Of a DNA stretch of 64,000 bases, positions 38,401-50,400 are shown one piece after another. Position numbers and translations under genes: made by a program. The number at the start of each line of letters is the position of its first letter. Position 1 is the stretch's first letter. The stretch is taken from positions 200,040-264,039 of the forward strand of contig VZSE01005864.1 in the NCBI GenBank assembly GCA_013398275.1. Direction: 5' to 3'. The DNA comes from Promerops cafer (Eukaryota; Chordata; Aves; Passeriformes; Nectariniidae). The notes under the pieces were generated by a model. The model searched no databases and was not told where the DNA came from. It saw nothing but the letters and a program-made list of their open reading frames with translations.

Positions 38401-41400
38401 CGGGAGCGCGTTGGGAATGCTCCCGGACATCCTGCACAGCTGCAGGCTGAAGTTGCTGCTGGGGCCCCCCAGGCTGAAGCTGTACTCGATGTGCCTCCTG
38501 TTCCCCCGCCAGTCCTGCAGCTCCATCCGCAGCAGGTAATTCCCCTGCTTGGTGATGGAGTAGATCTTCTTCAGGCCCAGCCAGAATTCCTCTGCAAAGT
38601 TGGAGGGAAGAGATGATTTTAGGGATAACCTGCAGGTAGTGTGTGTGAAAATACAGTATTTAAAGGGCTTTATTAATTGCTTTAATTAAATCAGTGATTT
38701 GAGTCTTGGGGACTGTTGATCTTTGCAGAGGTCTGGTGCTACATTCTTTTTGTTTACCTCTGCTTAATTGCACACTGATGATCAATAAAAGCAAGGGTTC
38801 TAAATGAACTGGAGCTTCCCCCTTTTAAGTTTCCCACCTCGTGTGAAACTCTGAGAGGGAGCTGGAGACATTTAAAAGGTGTGTAATTGGAAGAGTGTGA
38901 CAAATGAAGCGAGTGACATACATAAAACCTAATGGCAATTGTTGCATTTTGGGAGGAAAGAGCTGCAGAACCAAACTGGGGTTTCAACACCCTCGTGTAC
39001 AAAGGGAATTTTTCTTTTGCTGGAATTTCTGCTCATTAGTTTAATTGGTTTCATATATTATATTCATTAAGTAGCTTATTATCAGCACAGGTAATTGCCA
39101 CATGTACAGAGTGGGGCTGAATGTGAGTGCCATGCACACAGCTGGCATTTACAGCCACAGAACACAAGATGGTTGAAGAAAATACTCTCTAATTTCCAGG
39201 TTAGGAGCTGTAACCTGGTTTATTTTATCACCTCAGAAGATGCAGCAGAGCACTGAGTAGGACATAGCTGAGAGCAGTGAGATTCTCTGCAAGACCCACC
39301 ACTGAAAACATTTGGCTGCATCTTGGTGCAGTATTTGGGAATTGGGAGACCAATCAAGGAGCCTCTAAAGCATCCAGCAGGATCAGGTAAACTTTACAGC
39401 TGGAAGTCTACCACAGCTGTGAGCTCCTGTCCCAAAACTGAGGGAAAGGTTGAGATACAGCAGCTCTTTATTATAAAAGATGTGGAAATAAGTCAATATT
39501 GCTGCTCACCTTGGTGAGGTTTAGATCCGTGCTATGCTTAGAAAGTCAGAATATTTCCTAAACAAGAGGTCACTCATCTGGTATGAGAAAAACAAGGAAA
39601 GTATTCTGGGTGAGGAAGCTCTTGGGCAGCACTTGGTGCTACAAATTCTTTGGAGTTGATGATTAACAGGGGAACGTGGGTGTTTCCTCACCCTATCCAG
39701 CCATGGAGGGGATTGGCCACTCTGGAGAAGCCTGAGGTGTTTGCTCAGGGAGCACACACAGCCTTGGGCTCTCCTGAGGCTGGAAAAATTGATGTGGTTT
39801 TAAGGGTAACAGGATTGCAGGAAGGTTCACAGAAAGCAGTGACAGCAACTTGGTGAGGTTTTGCCTTCCTGTATATTTGAAAGGCTTTGGGAGGTGCTTT
39901 TATAAGTAGTAAAACCTTGATAAAGTAGTGTTTAAAGCATTCTGGCCTTGAATTCAGTTTCTAAACACACATTTGAAGGGATGTCTTTGAGAATTTCACA
40001 AGTTACATGTTCTAGTAAGCACTTTCTGGTATTTCCAATAAATCAGTCAGCTGTTATTTGCAGGTTTAGTCTGCTTTCCTTTCCGTAAGAAGATTCAGCT
40101 TCTCAAATCAATTTATACCAAGAGACAGAAAGAAAAGGAATATTTACCATTGAGGTCACCAAAACCATTTGCATAGGCATCCCAAGTTTGGTTGAAATCC
40201 AGGGATCCATCCACTCTCTTCTGGATTACAGTCCAGGATGTGCCTGTGGAAAGGGGAAATAAGTCACAGCTTGGCCTTGGCCTCATTACCTGTCCCTGAG
40301 TGTGCTCCGGGTGCTCCCACTTTGAGGTAGAACGAGTTAATTAAAGTGTTCATGAAGGGAATTCAAATGAGCCCCACTGGAGAGGACCCAGGGCCGTCGG
40401 AGTGTCCTCGGCCACACTCGGGGTGACTCCACTCACAGAATTGTTCTGTTAGGCTGCCTTAACTGGGTTTTGCTTGTTTATGAGGGCTGAGAGACAGAGA
40501 AATTGATAAAGAAGGGATAAGGAAAGCCCCAGACATTGGCTCAGAGGGCCAGGCTCTCTGCTGATAGTGCCTGGCTGCTGGCACAGCTCCGGGGCAGGGA
40601 CGAGGTGCTGGGGCTGTGTCCAGGCTGCAGCTCCAGGGGGGTCTTCTCCTGAGCCCAGGTCATGACACCCTCCCTTCAGCAGCTCCACCAAATGTAAGCA
40701 AAGGAGCTTTTTGCAGAGGGCAGCCCCGTGAGCTCCGTTTGCACGTCCAAACACGTGAGGTGGCCCCGCGTGTCCCCCGGCTCTCTGAGGGCAGGGGAAG
40801 GGGATGTGGGACAGGGCAGCTCTGGGGGATGCAGAGAAACCAGGGAATGAGGGAATTGGCCAAGCTCTGGGTGATCTTGGTGGCAGAAGGAACAGAACTG
40901 GGTTCCTTGGGTTAGGAAGGTGGAGCTCGGGTAGGTGACATGGCAATTGTGTTCCTGGCTGCTGAGCTGCCCAAACATGGCACAGGAATCCTGTCCCTGC
41001 ACTCACTTCTCTGGCTTAGTTTGGCACAGCTCAGTCTAAAGCAGAGCCTGTTAATGAACAAAATTTTATTTTTGTAAAAGCAAATTGTTTGCTGTTTGCT
41101 TTTCTTTGGGAAATGCATTCGTGGTTGCCCTATAATGGCTTTTATAGTGTCCATTTTCATTCCCTACAGCTAAAGGGGCTTGGGATTTGGATAGCCTTAA
41201 TTTATGTCACATGATTGAATGTCCTTTCCTCAGTATAAACAAGAGGGGAGCAAAGAATGAGAGCAGTGATAAGGAGATTTTAGGATATGGGAAACCTGAG
41301 TCCAGAGCAGGCAGGCCACTAAGAGAAGGCAAGAGGATACATAAATCGTAAGTTTTTGGGTACTTTGGGAGGAGGCAAAGTTATTTGGCTTAGAGGAAGA

Positions 41401-44400
41401 TATTTCTGTGAAAATTAGACTATTTCTGGCACAGCTCTTACCAAATTTCATTTCACAGTAGACTTTGAAAGCTTCTGAGCCATTGGGCTGAATAGTGTAG
41501 ACCCCACTGGCGTGCACCCCGGTGTGGTAGAGAGCAGTGCAGTCAGCAGCAGCACCTGGGGAAGCAAACAGCCTGTTAGAAATCCTGCTTGGGGTGTGCT
41601 GGGCTGAGAGCTAAAGAAAAAAGATGGGAATGATCATATTGGTAATTTTATTTTACAGTAAATGTCATGGAGTGGGCAGGCTGCTTTGGACATAACAGTG
41701 CAGCTGCCAAGGTGCACACAAGTTGGACTGGCTGTGTTTGTTAAGTTAGGCAGGGCTTCAGTTTGGAGGATTTTGGAAAATTTCTAAGGCCTAAGACTAG
41801 ACTCTGGCAAATGGGCTTTCCTACCCCTTGTGAAGTTCCTAGTAAATACCGTGCCCACTGCTACACTTCATCAGTGCCTTTCAACTTCAAAGAAAGGACT
41901 TCTAAATCTCATAATTAGCCAGTGTGAAGTAATGAGTTCTCTGTTCAGGCTCCACAAGACAGACATGGGTAAAGCATGGTCACAGCATGTTTACAACAGG
42001 GGAATGGATCCTGTTACTGCATTTTTGGACATTGTTCCTGTGTGTCACCCCAGAGACAAGTACAGCTGGAGTGGGGCTAAATAGATAATGACATTTTTTC
42101 CAAAGAAGGAAATCTAGTTCCTTCCCACAGCACAGTGTATAACATAAAAATCTTCTCCTTTTAGTCTTTGACTCATAAAAGCCAGTCCAAGGCTGTCCCA
42201 GAGGATAGTGGGAAGGCAGCATGTGCTGTCAGGTCTCAGAGATGGGGTCTCACCATCAGCTCTGTAGGTCCCAGCCGTGGGCCTGTGCACAGCAGAGGGG
42301 ATGGTCTCTGGTTCCTGGTGCTGCCCCGTGAAGGAATTCTCCAGGAGCTCCTGGACCTCGATGTGGTTTAGCTGGAAGAGCCATAATTACACTGTTAATG
42401 TCCCAAGGCTCTGGAATGATGACATTCAGGGATCAAGACAATGTTATGCAGAGGATAATTTTTCTTGCGAAAAGAATACCCAATTTACCACACAAAAATA
42501 ACTGCAGCTCCACGCTGGTGGATTTTAGGTGTGGGAATGCCAGCTGTGCCACTGCTCTGACAGGGCAGGATTCATGAGAGGAGGAAATGACCCCTTCTCA
42601 CGTGGTGCACCTTAATGGGCAAACAGATTTAACTTATTTCCTCAGGTGACATCTCTTAGACAAATAATACCAACAGCTAAGGAGGACAGAACCCACAGTT
42701 CCTTAGGCTGAAATGTATTTTCCTCTCAGAATAAATTAAAGCTGAGCATGTTGGTTGTAGTGCATTACAGTGATACATGCTGGACTTCCACTCTGGGAGT
42801 GGATTTTGGAAATTAAGAAAGAGGTAGAAAGCAGTGAGGCTTCCAGACCAATGGAAGAACAATAATGTGATATAAGAGGAAAAAAACCCCAAATGAGCAG
42901 TCAGAAAATGCAGCAGCCTGGTGTTGAGAGACAAGATCTCAAAGCTGTTGTTGGCCGTAGCTCCTGCCTGGCAGCACTGCAGCCTCTCCCCGAAACAGGT
43001 ACCTCAAAATGGTCCTCACCTTCCTCTCCACCCCAAACTAAACAAGGGGTGCCTGACCCCAAGGGCTGGACCCCCAACTCCCTCGGTGTCAGGAGAGATG
43101 GAAGGAGAGGCAGGGGTGGTTCCTGTACCTTGTCCTCCAGCTCCATGATCTGGTTGTGCTGCCTGTCCAGCTGCATGTGCTGGTCCTCCACAGTTTTGAG
43201 GAGCTGCTTGATGTCATTGTCCTGCTGCTCCATGAAAGCCTGAGGACAGGGAGGGAAGGATGGAGGAGGGTTAGGAGCAGCAGCAGACCTTCAGCAGTGA
43301 TGCTGCCTCTGTAACTCTTGTCCTGGGGCCAGTTTTGAGAGGCACAGACCATTCATTGAACATTGCCCTTCCTTTTCCAGAGAGTCCTAGAACATCCCTA
43401 GCTGGAAGGGACCCACAAGAACCAAAGTCCACCTCCAGAGGTTTGCCTGCTTTGCCTCTAAATTGAAAAATTTCTGTGCTTCTGGAGCAAACACCCATTT
43501 TCTTAAGAGAAACTACTGGCAGCTTTGTAGATTCTTTTTAATATTGCTCTTTTTCTTCCATTTTCACATCCAGAACAATTATGTTCTGTGGAATCTGCCC
43601 TTGATTCAAACTAGATAAATGGCACTGATCAAAAAAGGGAAAAATTCCCAGCATTTAGGGTATCAGCTTGGGATTTGAGAGATCAGGCTTCATCTTTTTG
43701 CTTTGACATAAACACTCAGTTTTCCCATACAAATTGCTTGGTCTTTTTATACTTCTGCAAAATACAGTTAACATTTCCTTTTCTCTAGAAAACCTTATAC
43801 CCACCTAACTACTTGCATGATAAACATATTAATTTTATTAACACTTGTAAGGTTCTTTGGTTCTGGAGGTCCTACAGGTGCATAAATGCCCCTCTCTAAA
43901 GGTTTAAGCTCCTTGTTTCTGCACTGAGCAGGCAGTTCCCACTGCATTGATTTGGGATGAGCTGAGACGTACAAACCCATGGGCTTGGGAATATTGTCAT
44001 TTTCCCGATTGCAAAATGTTTTTATCATTGTGACGACAAAATTGCTTAAAATTGATTTGCAAATCAATAGTGCAAATAATACAAAGCTTTATAATTTCAC
44101 AATTTTTCACTGATTTTGCCGGGGAATTTTACTGCAGAATTAACGCTGTGTCAGAGTAAGACAGTGATTTTTTAAAGGTTATTACAGTGATTTCTTTCTC
44201 AAAATGCAGATTAGTACTCCAGTGAGGAGCAGGGGGAAGCATGAGCTTCTATTGCATAATTACTGATGATGGCATTACAGTGTATTTTGGCTCAGGGTGT
44301 CAGGGCCTTTCACAAGTCACTTACTTTGAGTGAAGAAATTTCTTTTGTCTCTTGCACCGATGGCTGGATAATGGCCAGCTTGGTGACCTTGTCCTCCAGT

Positions 44401-47400
44401 CCCCACACTTGCTCCTGCAGCTGGATTTTGTTTTGGATGAGGTCTTCAATCTTCAGGTTCATCTCCTGTGAGAGGTTCTTTATCTCCTCATTGTTGATTT
44501 GCAGCCTGGCCGTGGCTTGCCGGAGTTGTTCTTCTTCCTCCTTGATTTCGCTGGTTTGCAGGGAGAGCTCGTAAAAGGACCTGTCAAAAATGTAGAGTTT
44601 CTGAAAGATGTCGTTCATCTGCCCCTTGGTCTTGTGGACAAAGTCTTTGAGGCCGTGGCCCAGCTGGAGGAGTCCATTGGCCAAGATTCGGACATCGTCC
44701 AACATTGCAAATCTCGATTTCGTTTCGGGAGATCCGGCAGAACCAACGGAGAAAAAATCCTTGTCACCTCCAGCTGGGAGAGCCAGGGAGGCCAGGACTA
44801 GTAAAACTGGAATGATCTTCATGTTTCCTGCTCTTGGTTCTCTTTGCTCAGGATGCAGAGGCTTTTCCCAGTGCTAGCTTGTGCTCTGTGGCTGTTCTGC
44901 GTTGTGGAACTTGATCTATTTATACCCCTCTTCATTTTAGGAGAGGCAGAGCAGCGGGTTGATCATTAAACTGTGTGTGTTTGAACGAGTGTAACCCCTT
45001 CTGAATGTAGGTTGATACCTGGGAAGATAAAATTGAGAGATGGGCACGTTGCTGATTAAACTGGTTCTGAACTTTTCCATCTGCCAGGCCTTCTGGTGTA
45101 AAATGTTATTGATGACACGGTGTTTTTCACACAACTCTTTTTAATAGATTAATTTGGGGTCATAATCTTAGTAAGGGCTTAAATTGCTCCTTGTTTGTGT
45201 TGTTTGGTTCCCTGCCTGAGGAGTGTGAAAAGATTTTACCCTGTTTAAGAGCACTGGATGTTCAGGTTGTGAAGCTCCTTGATGAGCAGTGGAAGGGCAA
45301 AATATTCCCAGATGATTCACACAACTTGATTTTCATCTCAGGCCATTTTCTGATGTAACTCATTGTGCTGCAGTGGATTTACTTGTCATCGAGCCCAGAT
45401 TAAGTGAGAAAGAGGGAATTAGGTCCAGAGATTGCCTGGATGTGATTCTGCTGTGTTAAGGTTTGTGCAGTAATTTACACCATATAAAACTTATTTTCTA
45501 GGAGCTGCTTTGCAGAGGTGGGTGAGATAAATAATACCTCGCTTGCATTTCTCACCTTACCATTCTTTTTGCTGTTTAAGATTCATGCTGCATAAAGAAA
45601 GGCTGCAAGTGCTCTGAAATAAATGCTCAGTTCTGCAGCAGGTCTCTGCATGAAAACATGGGGCTTTTTGGGTAGTATTTCAGTGTGAGTCAAAGGTTTT
45701 TCTCTTTCTGGACTCATTCATAGCAATCCAAGAAATCAAAATCAAACATTGCACAGTGTACTTTGGAGAGTTTTCAGGTTTTTGCTACATTCTTGTATGT
45801 TTAGGAATTCTTCCCCCGGACTTTTTGTTGTGTTGTTCGTGTACATATGCACGTATGATATGAAGCATCCGTAGAAAAAATGCATTTTAAAATGAAAAAA
45901 ATGAAATTTTTACCTCATATATTGAACTTTTTGTGTGCTCAGGGGTTGGTGATATGCAGGTAACCTTCCCATTCACAATTAAATACTGTGAAAGTATTTT
46001 AGATCTCAGATTAACAGCTGGGGAATACTTTGTGCCAGTATGATTGAGATCAGAGTTACTGGAGTACCTGAAGTATGGGAAAAGAGCAGAAGCAGGGAGA
46101 TGATCAGGCCCAGTTCTGGACAGAATAGGGATTCCTTCAAAAAACAATTCTGAATTGTTTCTCTGGCATCTGACACAGGGATTTTTGGGCTGCAAAACTT
46201 GAAGAACTGGTTGTAAAATTAAAAAAAACCAACCAAACAAAAAACTCTAAAACAAATGTATAGACATTCTTCAATCCACTTCATACTACTTAAGTGGCTT
46301 TGGTTTTATGTGCTTTCAGCTGAATCATTTTCTTTTTTAACTATTTCATGCAAGAAATCTTTCTGGTTTATTTTGAATTCTTCCTAACTCCATCACCCCC
46401 CAAGAATCTTTCTTCTTGGCACAGTCTTTAGAAAAATATGGGGAGTTACTGAAGAAATAGCAGTGACCAGCAGCTGGGGATCAGACATTCTACCAGGTTT
46501 CTACAGCTCGTGTTCCTTGTGCTGCTGGAGCTGCTCAGGCACGACACTACCTGTGGAAAAGGTTTGTTTGGAAAAGGGAAAAGGCAGCCAAAAGGCCCTG
46601 ATGTCAGATATTAATAAAGCACTAATTAGGTGCCAAGCATGTTTCCTTATTAATCCTAAGGCCAGGGAAGTCAGGCAGTGCTAAACTCACTACAGAACAC
46701 CCCTAGATGTCACAACTGTCCCATAGTCTACAAGAAAAGTGGGACACAGGAAAGCAGAGAGGAGAACAGCTTCTGGCATGACTAAACCAATAAAATTCAA
46801 GAGCTGTGAAAACCCTAAGAGGGAATCCTGCCTCTGAGAGTTGTCAGCCCAGTCAGGAAAAGATGTATATAACAAACATGACCCTGAAGATCTTTCATGC
46901 ACCTGGGTGACCCTGATTATATGGGCTTTAAATGATTTTTATAGTAGGAATAAAGCAAAGGAAAAGGTCTCTGGGTTTTACTGAAAAGGGAAATTTTCAT
47001 AATAGTTAGAAATTCCCTCTAAGAGTTAGGAGCAGCTCTTAATGTTTTAATACCTTTGTGAAGGATTTTGCAAAATGGCTGCAATGATATTACATAAATA
47101 TTTAGAGTAGAGTGCCTGGTGCCATTATTTCCATGGCTTGGGAAGCCTTTGCACTTTAGTAATTTATTTTATGGAAGTAAAAGTACTTTTGAGATCTGTT
47201 TGAGATAATAGGATAAGCTTTGCATATATTTGGCGTAGCATTTTAATAAAAGCTCCAAACACGAGCCCTTGGGTTTACAGCTCCTGCCTGAAACTTTTAT
47301 TGATAGAAATCAAGACATTTATAATGTTCCTGTCACTTTTTCAGCCATCAGTTCCTTTCCATGGCTCCTGTAACTGTGTTTAGACAGGAAGAGCTGAGGT

Positions 47401-50400
47401 TTTTAGTTATGTAGAGTAGGAGAGAGGCTGGGAGAGCTGGGGATGGAGAAGAGAAGGCTCTGGGGAGATCTTAGAGCTCCTTCTGGTGCCTAAAGGGGCT
47501 CCAGGAGAGCTGGAAGGGGACCTGGGACAATGGCCTGGAGTGACAGGACAAGAGGTGATGGTTTTAACCTGAAAGAGAGTAGGTTCAGATTAGATTAGAT
47601 ATTTGGAATAAATACATTTCTGTGTGGGTGGTGAGGCCCTGACACACTTTATCCAGACAAGCTGTGGCTGCCCAGTCCCAGGAAGTGTCCAAGGACAGGT
47701 AGGACGGGGTTTGGAGCAGTCTGGGACAGTGGAACGTGTCCCTAGACATGGCAGGGGCTGGAATGAGGTGATCTTTACATCCCTTCCAACCCAAACCACT
47801 CTGGGATTCTGCAGTAAGGTAAAGCAGGATTTTTCCATTTGGGGTCACGTTCTGATTTGCCAGCTGGGCATTTTTTCCCCTCTTTCCATGGAAGTTTTCC
47901 ACAAGGGGAAGATGCCTGTAATAGGAAACCCTCTGGAGGGAGGCTGCCTGAACAGGGGGGAACATCCCCCTGTCCCCTATTCCAGTGGGAATCTGAAATC
48001 CCATAAGCACCAAGAGCTTTTTCCCAGTGAAATGCCCTTAATGAGGGCTTGAAAAGCAGTGGAGAGGGGAGCAACTTGCCCCTTTCCTGAGCATAAATCA
48101 ACCCTTTGCATAAGCCTGCCTTTAATATAGGGATCCTGTAGCCTGGCTTCACAAATACCTTAAATCTTTCTCTTAAGCACTAATAATACTTAATAAAAGT
48201 TTTATGAGCAAGGTACATTTTAGAGTAAATTTTCATATCCATTTTCATTTTAAAAAGAACATCAAGCAGCAAATGTATTCATGGTAGAACAAAGTAATTT
48301 AGGAGAGTCACAAAAATGGCCCTGGCCCCCTCTGAAATAGTAGGAGAGCGTTGATTTGGCAAAGTGACCAGTGGGGATGGGATTCAAAAACTTAATTCAC
48401 CATGAAGGACTTGAGAGGGAAGAAATTCCCACTTGCCTGCTAAACTTATTCCTCTGCCTGCAGGGGTGAAGCAGAGCCTGGTTCATAAGGCTGCCCCAAA
48501 TGTCCCTGGAGCTGGACTGCTCTTAGGGAATTCCTTGGGATCAGCATTAGCTGTGTCTGTGTAGATGGTACTGCTTGGGGAGCAAATGGGGTTGCCATCA
48601 GAACCAAGTCATTGGGTGGGATTCATTGGCCAAAATGTTGTCATGAGTCATTGTCATATTGTCATAGTGCCATTTCAGGCAGCCAAGGGCAGCCTCCCTT
48701 TGCAGCTGCTCCTCCACGAGTGTGTCCCACCAGTGCAGGTGTTCTGGAAACTCCTGGCATCTAAAAGGCACCAGGTACCTTCCCTGAGTTACTGCCCTCG
48801 TGAGAATCCAAAAAAGAGTCTTTTTGTTATCAACCTCCTGCTGCCAGCACTCGACAGCAGCTGCTTTATTACGCCTTAAATGTTGTCCTGCTGTGCTCCT
48901 CACTTCACTTTTCTGAGCCCATCTGGCATCTGTTGTCTCTCTGGGACAAGGAACAGTTGGAAACTACTCACAAATTGTGTTCAGACCCATGGAACAGTTC
49001 CCAGAGGGAAGGGAACCTCTTCTTCCTCTTGCCTCACAAGGCAGGGGTGTTAGAGGGTTGGTTCTGCAGTGTTTGGGCAGGATGCAGCGTGCCAGTCCTT
49101 CATCCCTGGGAGCTGGAGGCAGCACTTGGAGCCCTCACTGAGCTTCCATGTAATGATCCCTCCTGGAACCCCTGGCTGGAGCTGCAGGAGCCAGGCTGGC
49201 CAAGGAGGAGTGATGCTGGTCTGGTGGGCAGGGCTGTGTGGGAGATGGATTGGGGATTTCCAGGCTGGTTTTTTTAAAGATGTGTAACAATTCATACATT
49301 TAGACTTGTTTGGCAGCAAAAGAATGTTAATTTCCTTTGAATAATTGAGTGTTGAGGTGGAACAGTTTGTGGGGGATGTTTTTTTTTGTCTTTAAAAGAA
49401 GATCAAGGAACTTTGTGTAGGTCTAAATTAGTTGCACAAAGGACAGGTAGGGGTTTGTACTGGGCAGTTTTGCTGATGAAGTGTGTTTCACCTTGTTGGC
49501 AAGGGCCCAGCAGGACTCTGAGGACAGGAAATGCTGCAGAATTTTGCATCTCTCCTGGCTGTTCAAGTAATCATAGACTTGGAGGAAAGGGACTGGAGGG
49601 GGTTTCCAGAATGTGTCCCCTGCCCAGCAAAGGTTGAGGTTGTCTTTAAACCCATCTGGAGAGTGTCTGCCTCAGCTGTCCTGAGAAACCACCAGAAAAT
49701 GGAGGTTTCACACCCTCCAAGGCAATTTGTTCTACTGCTTTAACTCTCCTTACAGCCAGAACATTTTCCCTTGTGCCTCACCTAAATCTCCTGTGCTGCA
49801 ATTTCCTCCCATTACGTCCTGCCACATTCCCTGTGGATGTGATGAGCACTTTATTACTTCAGACTTTGAAACAGTTCTTTAGATACCTAGGAGTGTTGTC
49901 ATACCTGAAGCTACCTGTATCCATTTAGTTTAATCCATTTTCAGAGGAGAAATGTAACCTGAAGTTATCCTGATGTCAGGAGATTTAAAAAAAGAAAAGA
50001 AAAAAAAAAAGAAGGACAGGGCACAAGAAGGAAGGTATTTAACAGAAACCAGCTGCTCTGTGTTGAGCAAATAAAGTATATAAAGTAGAAGTAAATAAAG
50101 CTTTTGTATTCATATGTTTTCTTTCCACTTGAACTTCTCAGATTGTGGAATCACTGGGAAATTTTTAGATGGATTTTTCAAGTATCCTTCCAAACAAGAA
50201 CTGTTTCAAAATACGATGAGAGTTTAAAAATGATGTCTTTTGATGTTTGAAATAAGGGGTCATTACCGAAGACAAATTGTTTGTCTGGGTGTGCACTGCA
50301 TCTGAGAGAACAGAAAATGTCAAACCCTTCCCTTTGAGCGTTTCCACAGAGGTTTAAATAACAGCATTAATGAAGGTGTGACCCCTCTCATCACCTGCTG

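Noticed and set aside
40449..41006. 185-codon antisense frame inside ANGPTL3 intron 4
   Set aside because: No relation to the fibrinogen-like domain, and the flanking ANGPTL3 exons join in frame without it.
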